Part shown: piece after piece, positions 1-7,854 of the stretch
Numbering within the stretch: the first letter of the stretch is position 1
How the letters are laid out: each line of letters opens with the position of its first letter
From: Chromatiaceae bacterium
GTDB taxonomy: Bacteria; Pseudomonadota; Gammaproteobacteria; Chromatiales; Chromatiaceae
DNA: 33,586 nucleotides
Direction of reading: 5' to 3'
NCBI GenBank assembly: GCA_028277905.1
Contig: JANQFI010000083.1
Location: 1-33,586, forward strand
Translations under genes and position numbers: made by a program
The notes under the pieces: generated by a model
The model's input: the letters and a program-made list of their open reading frames with translations, nothing else
Told to the model about the DNA's origin: nothing
The model's database searches: none

Positions 1-1
1 A

Positions 2-158
2 GGCGATTTCTGTCAACAAACAGACCGCCTGGCTTGTCTTTTCGCCCGCCTTCTGCGTCGCGGCAGCGGGCACAGCGCTCGACTATGCGCCCGCTGCCGC
101 TTCTTGAAGGCGAGCGAAAATCCTGCGCCATTCGGTCTGTTTGTTTCCGGCAATCGCC
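2..158 (+). mobile_element. 157-bp palindromic MITE-like element, copy 1
   Basis: This is the first of six related palindromes in the window. Ends are GGCGATTTC and, inverted, GGCGATTGC. Outer arms pair through AACAAACAGACCG and CGGTCTGTTTGTT, a middle arm pairs CGCCTTC with GAAGGCG, and the centre pairs GCGGCAGCGGGC with GCCCGCTGCCGC. The right flank is TTA (159-161), which is also the reversed TAA stop of the JmjC gene. The left flank is cut off except for its last base A, consistent with a TNA duplication. The hexamer TGTCAA at 11-16 is TTGACA read outward to the left. No coding capacity for a transposase is present, so movement would need help in trans. Confidence 0.85.
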
Positions 159-1334
159 TTATCCGAGCGGTTGGAGCAGGCCTTCTCGGATGAGTCGGCG
201 AACGAGGACGAGCTTGCCCTTGTCGTCGAGCTCGCCGGGCAGATCTCGTATCCGGAATCCTTCGGTCTCCAACGCGTGACGCAGGTCCTTGCTCGCGTGC
301 AGCGGGATGGAGATCTCGTTGCGATGAAACCGCAGGCGGATCCCGTCCGCGTCCTCGTGGATGAGATAGGCCAGGAAGGGTCGGCGCCCCACGAAGCTGT
401 CGAGGTCGATCCTGTCGAGCTGCGCCAAGGCTTGCAGCTGATGCCGCAAGAAGGGCGGGCGCCGGTCGATGAACCGCTCTGCGAAGCGCTCCCGTATCGC
501 CAGGGTGTCGACATCGCCGAGTCGGCCGACGAGGTTCCTGAACCTGTTGCGGAAGTCCTGCTGGTCATGCCGAGCTCCGGCAAAGGTGCGTGGCAGGGCG
601 GCGCGAACCTCTTGGTCTGAAGCGGCCAGACCCTCAACGGCCTCCAGCAAGACGTCGAACCATGTCCAGGACAGGATGCCGACGGTGATGTGCAGAGAGG
701 TCTCGTCGGTGGACGTGGCGTCGTGTACAAGCCCACGCGGGATGTAGAGGGTATCGCCCGCGTTGAGCTTGAGTTCTTCCGTGACCGGGCCGGGATCCTC
801 CTGTAGGGCGTAGTCACGGTGCCCCTTCAAGGTCAGCGGAATTGGTGTGCCGTAGAGCCGCCACTGCTTGGCGCCGGCGATCTGCAACACGAAGACGTCG
901 TGGGAATCGAAATGCGGGTGAAAGCCCTGCGCCCGGGGCGGCGTCACATAGATGTTGGTCTGAAAGCCAGCGCTGAATTCCAGTTCCAGCGCCGAGCAGA
1001 GCTCACCCAGCGGCCGGTGCCGCGTGTGCAAGTGATTGAGAATGATGGTGGCGCCGGCGTTGTGCAACCGGAGGACTTGGTCGGCTCGCACGGTGTTGTC
1101 GGCCAAGAGGTACTCGGCACGCGCTATCTTTCGTGCGGCGTTGACAACCGATACCTCTCCCCGGGTCGATTCCTCGGTGGTGAGGATGCGATCGATGTCG
1201 TCGAGTGTCAACAGCCCGTCGAAGTAGTCCGGGCGATCGCGCCGAGTCAATAGTCGCTGGCGTTCGAAATGGTCGCCGAAAAACGCTTCTGTGCTAACGG
1301 GTTCGAGTAGCGCTTCGAGTGACCAAGTCGTCAT
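159..1334 (-). CDS. JmjC/cupin-fold 2-oxoglutarate- and Fe(II)-dependent oxygenase
   Basis: The 391-aa product resembles the Cupin_4/JmjC family, which includes the ribosomal protein hydroxylases YcfD/RoxA and MINA53/NO66; these hydroxylate a protein side chain using Fe(II), O2 and 2-oxoglutarate. In numbering two residues longer (from an upstream TTG), the Fe ligands are visible as HxD in HPHFDSHDVF (H143, D145) and the distal His in PRGLVHDATS (H206), with the family-typical GAKQWRLY between them. The C-terminal third fits the winged-helix/dimer region of this family. I chose the ATG at 1334 over the TTG at 1340 because AGGA lies 6 nt upstream of it. The TAA stop (159-161) is at the same time the target duplication of palindromic copy 1, so the element inserted exactly at the end of the gene. 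The substrate cannot be told from sequence. Confidence 0.85.
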   Translation of the reverse strand: MTTWSLEALLEPVSTEAFFGDHFERQRLLTRRDRPDYFDGLLTLDDIDRILTTEESTRGEVSVVNAARKIARAEYLLADNTVRADQVLRLHNAGATIILNHLHTRHRPLGELCSALELEFSAGFQTNIYVTPPRAQGFHPHFDSHDVFVLQIAGAKQWRLYGTPIPLTLKGHRDYALQEDPGPVTEELKLNAGDTLYIPRGLVHDATSTDETSLHITVGILSWTWFDVLLEAVEGLAASDQEVRAALPRTFAGARHDQQDFRNRFRNLVGRLGDVDTLAIRERFAERFIDRRPPFLRHQLQALAQLDRIDLDSFVGRRPFLAYLIHEDADGIRLRFHRNEISIPLHASKDLRHALETEGFRIRDLPGELDDKGKLVLVRRLIREGLLQPLG

Positions 1335-1516
1335 GCCCAATCCTGAAACTCGATTCCGAAGAACGCGATTATAGCGCCGAATCTGCGCTGGTTCTGCGCG
1401 CTGGCTGCGTGTGCTGGCTATGCGCGCATGTGCTCGCCGACAGCGAATCCTCGGCTAGGCGAACGAAGATGGCTCATGAAGCTCGGCGCTCTGGCCGAGT
1501 CACGTGCCTATTCCGC

Positions 1517-1831
1517 CTAGTCGTCGTCGTCTTCGTCGTCTTCGTCGTCCCCCATGTCGGCATCGCCCGCGTCAGCGTCACTCTCTTCAGCGTCCCCGTC
1601 GTCGTCGTCCCCCTCGTGGGCATCACCCGCACGGGCCTCTTCCTCGTGGGTGTCGCCATGGGTGTCGCCCATTTCCGCGTCGTCTGCATCAGCGAAGGCC
1701 GGCGCGCTGCTCAGGGCGCCGGCGACGAGGATGGCTCCGGCACCGGCAATGAGCATACGACGTGAAAGCTTGGGAGTGGTAACCATGTCCTCGTCGGAAA
1801 GCGTCTCTGTCTTTGTCTTGGGTTCTGACAT
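1517..1831 (-). CDS. small Tat-exported, extremely acidic low-complexity protein
   Basis: The 104-aa product starts with a cytosolic N-region, a twin-arginine motif (KLSRRML, RR at 24-25) and a hydrophobic stretch ending at APAFA-DA, so export by Tat with cleavage near residue 47 is likely. The predicted mature part is about 57 residues, of which 32 are Asp or Glu, with 3 His, one Arg and no Cys; it ends in an almost pure Asp/Glu run. The DNA of the tail is a degenerate GAC/GAT/GAG triplet array. AGGTGA lies 7 nt before the ATG at 1831; an internal start at residue 16 would keep the signal. No family is recognised. A metal- or cation-binding periplasmic role is only a guess from composition. 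It may share transcription with the downstream JmjC gene on the same strand, about 180 bp away. Confidence 0.7.
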   Translation of the reverse strand: MSEPKTKTETLSDEDMVTTPKLSRRMLIAGAGAILVAGALSSAPAFADADDAEMGDTHGDTHEEEARAGDAHEGDDDDGDAEESDADAGDADMGDDEDDEDDDD

Positions 1832-1984
1832 CGCGATATCACCTGCTCTTGGCCGTTGAGGTCGAATCCAGCGAAGTCCGCGCTAACTCAGAGTACATCG
1901 GTCGGTTTAAGAGCGTGATGCAACTCCGACGCAGCGACACTGAGCGCATGCGGCGGTCGCAACGCAGCTTCGCGGGCTTGGCAT

Positions 1985-2005
1985 TTCCCACCCTGAGGGT
2001 GGGAA
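1985..2005. repeat. perfect 9-bp stem, 3-nt loop hairpin
   Basis: TTCCCACCC and GGGTGGGAA are perfectly complementary around the loop TGA. There is no T-run after it on either strand, so it is not a classic intrinsic terminator. It resembles short REP-like palindromes, but only one copy is seen here. Confidence 0.6.
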
Positions 2006-2317
2006 TAGGCGGAAATCTACCATCCACAGAGGGCTTGAGCAAGGGCATCTGTGCAACTGGCCCGCCGGAGCCGCACCGCGGGCGCAGGCAGGTGCGATCC
2101 AAGGCTGCCACGGTGAGGTACCGAGCTGCATGATGGCCGGCTCGGCGGGAGCGGCGCCGGTGACCAAAGCAATACGGCGCCTAGTGGCACCGCGGTCGGT
2201 GCCGGTCGGCGGCAGCGACTCGAGCTCTGGCGGATGCCCAGTTGGCTGCGGGCGCTCGTGAAGGTCGCCGCGCTCTCGCCTGTGCCGGGCCGGTGGAGGA
2301 CGCAAGGCCAGGGTGAT

Positions 2318-2347
2318 GGAAGGCCATGCAACGGAAGGCCATGCAAC
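2318..2347. repeat. 15-bp perfect tandem duplication
   Basis: The unit GGAAGGCCATGCAAC occurs twice head to tail (2318-2332 and 2333-2347) and the next bases GG start a third copy. It lies about 80 bp before palindromic copy 2, in non-coding DNA. Confidence 0.8.
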
Positions 2348-2426
2348 GGCTTGACCGGCTATGGAGCCTCCGCTCACGTCATAGCGTCAGCCATCTTGGA
2401 CTCCTGGGGGCGCTGGGATGTCCTAA

Positions 2427-2583
2427 GGCGATTGCCGGAAACAAACAGACCGAATGGCGCAGGATTGTCGCTCGCCGTCAAGGAGCGGCAGCGGGTGCAT
2501 AGTCGAGCGCTGTGCCCGCTGCCGCGACGCAGAAGGCGGGCGAAAAGACAAGCCAGGCGGTATGTTTGTTGACAGAAATCGCC
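2427..2583 (-). mobile_element. 157-bp palindromic MITE-like element, copy 2
   Basis: Inverted relative to copy 1, with only about five differences from it over 157 bp by eye. It is flanked by a perfect 3-bp direct repeat TAA (2424-2426 and 2584-2586), the expected target duplication. The reconstructed empty site reads TCCTAAGCC. The outward TTGACA (2569-2574) points right, toward the PEP-CTERM gene about 430 bp away. One arm reads CATACCG while the other corresponds to CAGACCG, so this pair is mismatched in this copy. Confidence 0.9.
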
Positions 2584-2892
2584 TAAGCCCTCTGCCTGGT
2601 TCCTACTGCGGACACCCCTCTGCGTGCCCGCAAGCAGGGCATACAGCCGGTCCAGAAAGCCAAATTCCACGACCGCGTCCGGCTTACACGGGCGCCGGGA
2701 GCAGTACCGTGAGAATAGGCGCCTTCCCCCTTTACCCTCTGTGTTGGTCCCGCGATGGTGCCGATAAGGGCCGTCAGCGCTGCTGCCAGCTTCGTCAATC
2801 GGGTCGTCTCGGTCGATATAAGCCGGTCATCGGCTCGCCAGAATCCTCCGCGGGATGATGGTGGCTGCCGGACCCTGATAGCGCAACTCTGA

Positions 2893-2928
2893 GACCTGCG
2901 CTGGGACCTGCGCTGGGACCTGCGCTGG
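2893..2928. repeat. 12-bp tandem repeat, three perfect units
   Basis: GACCTGCGCTGG is repeated three times head to tail. It lies about 80 bp before the PEP-CTERM gene start, in non-coding DNA. The unit number could vary between strains. Confidence 0.85.
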
Positions 2929-3009
2929 TCTGGGCTCATCTTGCCGGGCGCGATGACCCTTTGAATGTTCGGCTGCTTGACTCTTCCACTTCGAATCAGG
3001 GCCTAACGC

Positions 3010-3660
3010 ATGCGATACCTATCCATGCCTGTATTGGTTGCGGCGGCGATTCTGGCCGCGAGTCAGCCGGTGCGAGCAGCACCGTTCTGGGCGACCACGG
3101 TGACTGACTATAGCTCGGAGATTCAGAACTTCGGCGTAAAGGGTCAAGGAGACGGCGACTTGATGACGCCGGCAACGGAATTCTGGGTACTGGGCCCACC
3201 CGATGCCGCGGTGAATGACACAGGCGACGGACTCGACCCCGACTTTGTTGCCGGTTGGCGCTCCAATGCACCTGGCGAGTACATCGTCGTCAATTTCGCC
3301 CTGGGTCTGGCGGATGCTCCAGGCGATGACTTGACTATTCGCATGTTCAGCGGTCCGAGCTCCGGGGCCAATGTGCTCGCAAGTGTCGATGGAGTCGACT
3401 TCACCGGCGTTGGTACCCTCGGTCCCGGAACACCTTTGGAGCTGCGTGACGAGACCTTCGATTTCGCAGGCCAATTTGTCGCTCCCGTGCGCTACCTGAG
3501 GGTCGAGCGGGTCGCAAACGGTCCCCAAACGGGCATGTTCTTCGACGCCTTCGGCGGCAACACCGCGGTTCCCGAGCCGGGCTCCCTATGGATGATCATG
3601 CCCTTTGGCATCCTGCTGGCCAGATGGATGGCGCGGCGGCAGCGGCGGCGAGACCGGTAA
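3010..3660 (+). CDS. PEP-CTERM sorting-domain surface protein
   Basis: The 216-aa product has a Sec signal peptide (hydrophobic residues 7-20, cleavage near PVRA-AP) and a C-terminal sorting signal: VPEP at 187-190, a hydrophobic segment (LWMIMPFGILLA) and a basic end (RRQRRR). This tripartite tail is the recognition signal of exosortase/EpsH systems, which process and anchor proteins during export, usually in exopolysaccharide- or biofilm-forming bacteria. The central part is rich in Asp, Gly and beta-prone segments and contains no Cys; it resembles the sandwich-like ectodomains common in this class, but no specific domain is recognised. AGGG lies about 8 nt before the ATG. No exosortase is encoded in this window, so it must be elsewhere. 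Function beyond a surface or extracellular role is unknown. Confidence 0.85.
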   Translation: MRYLSMPVLVAAAILAASQPVRAAPFWATTVTDYSSEIQNFGVKGQGDGDLMTPATEFWVLGPPDAAVNDTGDGLDPDFVAGWRSNAPGEYIVVNFALGLADAPGDDLTIRMFSGPSSGANVLASVDGVDFTGVGTLGPGTPLELRDETFDFAGQFVAPVRYLRVERVANGPQTGMFFDAFGGNTAVPEPGSLWMIMPFGILLARWMARRQRRRDR

Positions 3661-4126
3661 TCGGCAACGGACCAGCTCGGGCGTTGTGCCGACCCCGGAG
3701 CGCCGAGCGTCGGGCCCGATATCCGGGCCGCGACGCGATCGTCGTTGCAGCCAGAGGGTCGGGAGGCAAGCCGGCATCCCATGCCGGTCACATCTCGGGT
3801 CCGGCATCGGAAGTGGAAACCCCAGCAGCCGCAGGTCTGTATCGTTTGCAAATGCGAATGCGTCGCAATAATATCTGATCGCACCGGGCCCGACAGGGTC
3901 CCGCATCCCAACCGTGGTATCGACGATGCAGACGCCCCTTGACCAATCGGAACAGGCCGGGATTTCCACCCTTTGTGATGACGAAGATTGTCGCAACGAA
4001 ATCCGTGACCAAAACTGCCCTGACGACATCGACATGTGCTGCCGTGCCAAGGCCGACGCCGTCGGGCAGCGACGGGCATCGTGCAGGAGCGCCCGGACGA
4101 GGCGGAAGACGAGGCGGTCGTGGCGG
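3661..4126. other. 466-bp intergenic stretch, no gene seen
   Basis: An open frame continues upstream of the ChaN-like gene from 3914, but its translation is Cys- and Arg-rich and unlike a normal N-terminus, while a clean signal peptide begins at 4127. I therefore read this stretch as a leader or spacer. No promoter or terminator could be supported. Confidence 0.5.
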
Positions 4127-5065
4127 ATGTCGAGCCTCGCTTGGGTGAGCGGACTCCTGATCCTGGGCGCTATCCTGCCGACCCGGGCCGATGACTGCGT
4201 CCTCGCCGTTCCGAGCGGCGAGACGATGCCGTCCGAGCAAGGGCTCGTCTATGCCACCAGCAAACAGCGTTTCGTCGCCGTCGGCGAGCTGATCAGGCGG
4301 CTCGAGACCGCGGATTATGCCCTGTTGGGCGAGACCCATGACGACCCCTTGCACCATGCGCTGCAGCGGTTCGCGTTGGCTCGCATTGCCGCCACCGGGC
4401 GCAAGCCTGCGGTGGTGTTCGAGATGTTCAACCGCGCCGACCGCGAATCGATACTCAGGGCAGCCAATGCGGTGCCGGCAGACCCCGACGCCGTCGCAGA
4501 GGCCGCTCGCTGGAGCGAATCCGGTTGGCCGGCATGGCCGCTCTATCGGCCGATTGTCGAAACCGCGATGCAGTCCGGGCTGGCGCTCGTGCCCGGGAAC
4601 TTCGCCCGGTCGCGCGTGCGCGACCTGGCTTTCGTGTCCGGCTGGGATTCGCTGGGCGCGGAGACACTACGGAAGATGGGCCTGCTGCAGCCTCTCCCCG
4701 AAGGCCCGCGCCAATTGCTGCTCGCGACCCTGGTTTCGGCACACCCGGGTGCCATCCCAGAGCCCTATCTGCACGGGATGCTCCGGGCCCAGAGGCTGCG
4801 CGATGCCAGCATGGCCGACGCGATGCTCAGCGCCGATCCCGGTGCAGGCGCGGTGTTGATCGCCGGGCGGGAGCACGCACGTCTGGACTATGGTGTACCC
4901 TTCTACCTGCGGCTGCGTAGGCCCCAGGCGTCGGTCGTCAGTGTCGGCTTCATGCAAGCACGAGACCTCGACCCGGCGCGGCTCGCGGCCGATGAGGACA
5001 TTGCCCACGACTTTGTCTGGCTGACGCCATCGGAGTCGGCGGCACGGCGCATCGCACATCGGTAA
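4127..5065 (+). CDS. ChaN-family (DUF399) exported protein
   Basis: The 312-aa product starts with a signal peptide (MSSLAWVSGLLILGAILPTRA-DD) and then shows the hallmarks of the ChaN/DUF399 family: YALLGETHDDPLHH, VVFEMFNRADRE and WPLYRPIVETAM, with a late VLIAGREHARLDYGVP block. Campylobacter ChaN is a haem-binding outer-membrane lipoprotein linked to iron uptake; family members have a fold related to EreA/TraB-like proteins. Here no lipobox Cys follows the signal, so the protein looks periplasmic rather than lipidated. The ATG at 4127 was chosen because it starts the hydrophobic signal; the frame is open further upstream but with implausible sequence. It stands alone on its strand, ahead of the aldolase promoter. 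Confidence 0.8.
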   Translation: MSSLAWVSGLLILGAILPTRADDCVLAVPSGETMPSEQGLVYATSKQRFVAVGELIRRLETADYALLGETHDDPLHHALQRFALARIAATGRKPAVVFEMFNRADRESILRAANAVPADPDAVAEAARWSESGWPAWPLYRPIVETAMQSGLALVPGNFARSRVRDLAFVSGWDSLGAETLRKMGLLQPLPEGPRQLLLATLVSAHPGAIPEPYLHGMLRAQRLRDASMADAMLSADPGAGAVLIAGREHARLDYGVPFYLRLRRPQASVVSVGFMQARDLDPARLAADEDIAHDFVWLTPSESAARRIAHR

Positions 5066-5190
5066 GGGTTGGAATCGGGTCCGATGGGCCGCACCGCCGA
5101 ATTGCAGCTCAGGGCAGGACGGCTCGCCGTCGCCTGCGATCGGGACAGCGCCGGATTGCGAGCACGGCCGGCGTCCACAATACTTGCGTA

Positions 5191-5218
5191 TTGACTGCCA
5201 CGGATGGCCTTGTATACT
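5191..5218 (+). promoter_or_regulatory. sigma-70 promoter for aldolase
   Basis: TTGACT (5191-5196) and TATACT (5213-5218) each match the sigma-70 consensus at five of six positions and are separated by 16 bp. Transcription would start near 5225, giving a leader of about 225 nt before the GTG at 5452. Confidence 0.75.
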
Positions 5219-5230
5219 CCAGCGTCTCAA

Positions 5231-5251
5231 TACGAACTATTGGCATTCGTA
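5231..5251. promoter_or_regulatory. inverted repeat, possible operator of the aldolase gene
   Basis: TACGAA (5231-5236) and TTCGTA (5246-5251) form a perfect 6-bp dyad with a 9-bp spacer, about 5-25 bp downstream of the expected transcription start. This is a position where a repressor would block initiation or clearance. The binding protein is not known; the site does not match the Cra consensus. A separate 10-bp palindrome ATTGCGCAAT lies at 5359-5368 in the same leader. Confidence 0.45.
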
Positions 5252-5451
5252 ATCCTGCCGGAGATCGGAGGCGCGAGTATCTCGACCGGACCGCTTCGGT
5301 CACGCGCCACGCGAGCGAGCACCACCCATGGCGTTGTCGTGATCGATCCGGCTTGCCGATTGCGCAATGGGCTCTAGCGACCTCGACCAAAGGGCGCCTG
5401 CACTCGCGGCCGCACCGATCATCAACTGAATCCCAACAGACGGAGTGCATC

Positions 5452-6507
5452 GTGAACCAAGACGAACTGCGAGAGAACGCCAACCGATTGGCGGCCAGAG
5501 GTAAGGGCCTGCTGGCCGCTGACGAGTCCACGGGTACCATCGGCAAGCGTCTCGCGACCATTGGTGTCGAGAACACGGAAGACAACCGTCAGGCCTACCG
5601 GGGCATGATGTTCACCGCCGAAGGCCTGGGTGACTTCATCAGTGGCGCCATCCTGTTCGAAGAGACCCTGTATCAGGATCACCCCGATGGTGAATCCTTG
5701 GTGTCCAAGCTCGGCAAGCTCGGCGTCATTCCCGGCATCAAGGTCGACAAGGGGCTGCGGCCGCTGCCTGGAGCCAATCCGGTAGAGACCTGGTGCACGG
5801 GACTAGAAGGCCTGGTCGAGCGCGCCGCCAAGTACTACGAGCGGGGCGCACGCTTCGCCAAGTGGCGTGCCGTGCTGCAGATCACCGACGACGGCTGCCC
5901 CACAGCGCTCGCTGTCACGGAGAACGCCTGGGGTCTTGCCCGCTACGCCAGGGCATGTCAGGAGTCCGGGCTGGTGCCCATCGTCGAGCCGGAGATCCTC
6001 ATGGACGGCGCCCACGGCATCGACAAGACGGCCGAGGTGCAGGAGCACGTGCTGACTGAGGTCTACAAGGCCTGCGCGGAGAACGGTGTCTTCTTGGAGG
6101 GCTCATTGCTGAAGCCGTCGATGACGGTGGCCGGCGCCGACAACCCGGATGAAACCAGCGCCGATGAGGTCGCGAAGATCACGGTCCGGACCATGGAGCG
6201 CTGCGTACCGGCCGCCGTCCCGGGCATCATGTTCCTGTCCGGCGGACTGACGGAAGAGGACGCCTCGGTCTATCTCAACACCATCAACAGTGTGCCTCGC
6301 AAGGCCCCCTGGAGCCTCACCTTCTCCTATGGTCGTGCGCTGCAGCAGTCCTGCCTGCAGGCGTGGCGCGGGAAGGACATCGAGGGCGGTCAGAAGGCCC
6401 TGTTGGCGCGGGCACGCGCCAATTCCGAGGCCGCCATGGGTGAATATGTCGCGGGTTCCCAGCCGTCTGCACAGGAAAGCCTGTTCGAGGCGGGTTACAA
6501 GTACTGA
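5452..6507 (+). CDS. fba: class I fructose-bisphosphate aldolase
   Basis: The 351-aa enzyme cleaves fructose 1,6-bisphosphate to dihydroxyacetone phosphate and glyceraldehyde 3-phosphate, and runs in reverse in gluconeogenesis and the Calvin cycle. It is the eukaryote-like class I type. The Schiff-base lysine is in GSLLKPSM (K221), the second active-site lysine in FAKWRAV (K137), and the acidic pair in VEPEI (E179, E181); these sit 8-9 residues before their positions in the muscle enzyme. The N-terminus LLAADESTGTIGKR is also typical. I chose the GTG at 5452 because CGGAG lies 7 nt upstream and the family begins here. It is a single-gene unit with its own promoter, a possible operator and a weak hairpin after the stop. 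No Calvin-cycle genes flank it. Confidence 0.95.
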   Translation: MNQDELRENANRLAARGKGLLAADESTGTIGKRLATIGVENTEDNRQAYRGMMFTAEGLGDFISGAILFEETLYQDHPDGESLVSKLGKLGVIPGIKVDKGLRPLPGANPVETWCTGLEGLVERAAKYYERGARFAKWRAVLQITDDGCPTALAVTENAWGLARYARACQESGLVPIVEPEILMDGAHGIDKTAEVQEHVLTEVYKACAENGVFLEGSLLKPSMTVAGADNPDETSADEVAKITVRTMERCVPAAVPGIMFLSGGLTEEDASVYLNTINSVPRKAPWSLTFSYGRALQQSCLQAWRGKDIEGGQKALLARARANSEAAMGEYVAGSQPSAQESLFEAGYKY

Positions 6508-6522
6508 GCCGCGCCCGCGGAG

Positions 6523-6556
6523 CGCCCCTCCCAGTCCTGTTCCACGGTGAGGGGCG
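6523..6556 (+). terminator. hairpin after the aldolase gene, possible terminator
   Basis: CGCCCCTC (6523-6530) pairs with GAGGGGCG (6549-6556) across an 18-nt loop. There is no clear U-run after it, so it may mark the 3' end of the aldolase mRNA without being an efficient intrinsic terminator. Confidence 0.35.
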
Positions 6557-6759
6557 GTTGTCCCTCTGCCGCCTGTCCGAGGGCGTTTGCAGGCACCCGC
6601 ATCATCGCCCAACCGGCGCGGCCCCGGCCGCGCCGAGCGCGACCTCATCCGCGACGCTTTCCTGCGACCGATGTTGAACTGCGCCGGCAGTGACACCTCG
6701 GGCGCTAGCGGCTTGCCGGAATCGAGACGACCGGCAGGGTCTTGCTGTCATTCCAGGTC

Positions 6760-7155
6760 ATGCAGTTCACGAGACGTTTTCCCTGTCCCTGCTGCGGCTT
6801 TCGCGTGTTCCAGTTCGAGCCGGGCAGTCACCAGGTGTGTCCGATCTGTTTCTGGGAGGACAATCTGGCTCAGCTGCGCTTTCCGCTGATGCCGGGCGCC
6901 GCGAATCGCGTCTCTCTGGTCGAAGGCCAGCGGAACTTCAAGCGCATCGGTGCCGCCGAGCGGCGTCATGTCCATGCGGTACGGCCGCCGACGGACGAAG
7001 ACGACAGGGATGCCGAGTGGCGTGAGCTGGACCCGGCGTGGGACAACCCGGAGACGCCCTGCCGTGGCGTGGAATACGCGGATTCCTATCCCGAGTCGGA
7101 TTACACGGTGCTCTATTACTGGCGTTCGACCTATTGGAGACGCCTGAGCAGCTAG
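6760..7155 (+). CDS. CPCC cysteine-rich zinc-ribbon protein
   Basis: The 131-aa product begins with a metal-binding head: FPCPCCGF (C9, C11, C12) and VCPICFWEDN (C27, C30), the signature of the 'cysteine-rich CPCC' family (Pfam CPCC). The remainder is polar with a Tyr/Trp-rich end. Family members are small cytosolic proteins of unknown function, often encoded near toxin-immunity or accessory genes. Two starts are possible: a TTG at 6742 close behind GGCAGGG, and the ATG at 6760, which I use because the family starts just before the CPCC motif. It converges with the DsrE-like gene; the gap of about 160 bp contains a 10-bp palindrome ATGGGCCCAT (7296-7305). Confidence 0.75.
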   Translation: MQFTRRFPCPCCGFRVFQFEPGSHQVCPICFWEDNLAQLRFPLMPGAANRVSLVEGQRNFKRIGAAERRHVHAVRPPTDEDDRDAEWRELDPAWDNPETPCRGVEYADSYPESDYTVLYYWRSTYWRRLSS

Positions 7156-7312
7156 TACGCTTGCGCCGAGCTCCTGTCGCCGACTAATGCGGCGGCCGCA
7201 GATCCGTCGAAATCTGGATGGGTATCGCGGTCGATATCGATGTCGATCCGGATAATAGTGAAGACATCTCACACTCGTACTTGACGGATAGACTATGGGC
7301 CCATGTTGGCCG

Positions 7313-7669
7313 TTAGAACGTCATAACCTTGTCGCTGTCAATAACCCATTGTGCCAATGCAGCCATTGTAGACTTTGCTGCGCCATCAAAATAGGGATAG
7401 TTCTTGTAGATCCCGCATCTCGCCATACAGGTTCCGCAGACCTTGACAGGCACTCCCTTGGCAATGAGGTCTTTAAGCATTTTGGACAAGTCTTGATCGC
7501 AGCCTTCAGGTGGCCGGCAAACATCGCGAGCCATATCCACCGCGTCGTTCATCAGGAACAGTCTGACTTCCAGTCCCGATTCTAGCAACTTGTCCGCCAG
7601 ACGTAGGCCGTTCCAAGTCACATCGGTATTGTCGTAAGGCTCGCGGTTGAAGATCATCAGCACTTTCAT
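7313..7669 (-). CDS. DsrE/DsrF-like family protein
   Basis: The 118-aa product shows the DsrE fold pattern: MKVLMIFNREPYDNTDVTWN at the start, the NDAVDMAR helix, and a cysteine block KVCGTCMARCGI (C78, C81, C85), plus C51 and C57. DsrE-type proteins bind or carry sulfane sulfur (TusD/DsrE transfer sulfur between carriers), so a role in persulfide handling is plausible, but this is a stand-alone member rather than part of a dsr or tus cluster. The start at 7669 is the conserved one; the frame stays open through palindromic copy 3, which would add a false 33-residue extension. Copy 3 lies only 27 bp upstream, so the gene's promoter must lie inside or across the element; its outward TTGACA points toward this gene. 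Confidence 0.85.
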   Translation of the reverse strand: MKVLMIFNREPYDNTDVTWNGLRLADKLLESGLEVRLFLMNDAVDMARDVCRPPEGCDQDLSKMLKDLIAKGVPVKVCGTCMARCGIYKNYPYFDGAAKSTMAALAQWVIDSDKVMTF

Positions 7670-7696
7670 ATCTACGCCCTTTGGTAATGGGCCTAA

Positions 7697-7853
7697 GGCG
7701 ATTTCTGTCAACAAACATACCGCCTGGCTTGTCTTGTCGCCCGCCTTCTGCGTCGCGGCAGTGGGCACAGAACTCGACTATGCGCCCGCTGCCGCTCCTT
7801 GAAGGCGAGCGAAAATCCTGCGCCATTCGGTATGTTTATTTCCGGCAATCGCC
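7697..7853 (+). mobile_element. 157-bp palindromic MITE-like element, copy 3
   Basis: It is flanked by a perfect direct repeat TAA (7694-7696 and 7854-7856); the reconstructed empty site reads GCCTAACGG. The outer arms read CATACCG and CGGTATG, whereas copy 1 reads CAGACCG and CGGTCTG: both arms changed together and pairing is kept. The outward TTGACA (minus strand, 7706-7711) lies about 37 bp before the start codon of the DsrE-like gene. Just right of the element, TAACGG-CTAT-CCGTTA (7854-7869) forms a small hairpin that includes the duplicated TAA. Confidence 0.9.
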
Positions 7854-7854
7854 T

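Larger units (their letters stand above)
1832..3009. other. 1.2-kb region without a recognisable gene
   Basis: Open frames here are short and have no recognisable protein features. The stretch holds a perfect hairpin (1985-2005), a 15-bp tandem duplication (2318-2347), palindromic element copy 2 (2427-2583) and a 12-bp triplicated repeat (2893-2928). The upstream signals of the acidic protein gene (left) and of the PEP-CTERM gene (right) must also lie here, but no convincing promoter hexamers were found. Confidence 0.6.

Noticed and set aside
2-158. Palindromic copies as integron attC sites (VCR-like)
   Set aside because: Length, imperfect palindromy and motifs such as GCCTAAC are superficially similar, but the copies carry 3-bp direct repeats at both borders, occur in both orientations, and flank core operons instead of promoterless cassettes.
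2427-2583. Palindromic copies as REP/BIME elements moved by RAYT
   Set aside because: REP sequences are much shorter and do not create TNA duplications; the fixed 157-bp length with direct repeats fits DDE-type transposition better, although RAYT remnants are present nearby.
3914-4126. Extended N-terminus of the ChaN-like protein
   Set aside because: The extension is Cys- and Arg-rich and would bury the signal peptide that starts at 4127.
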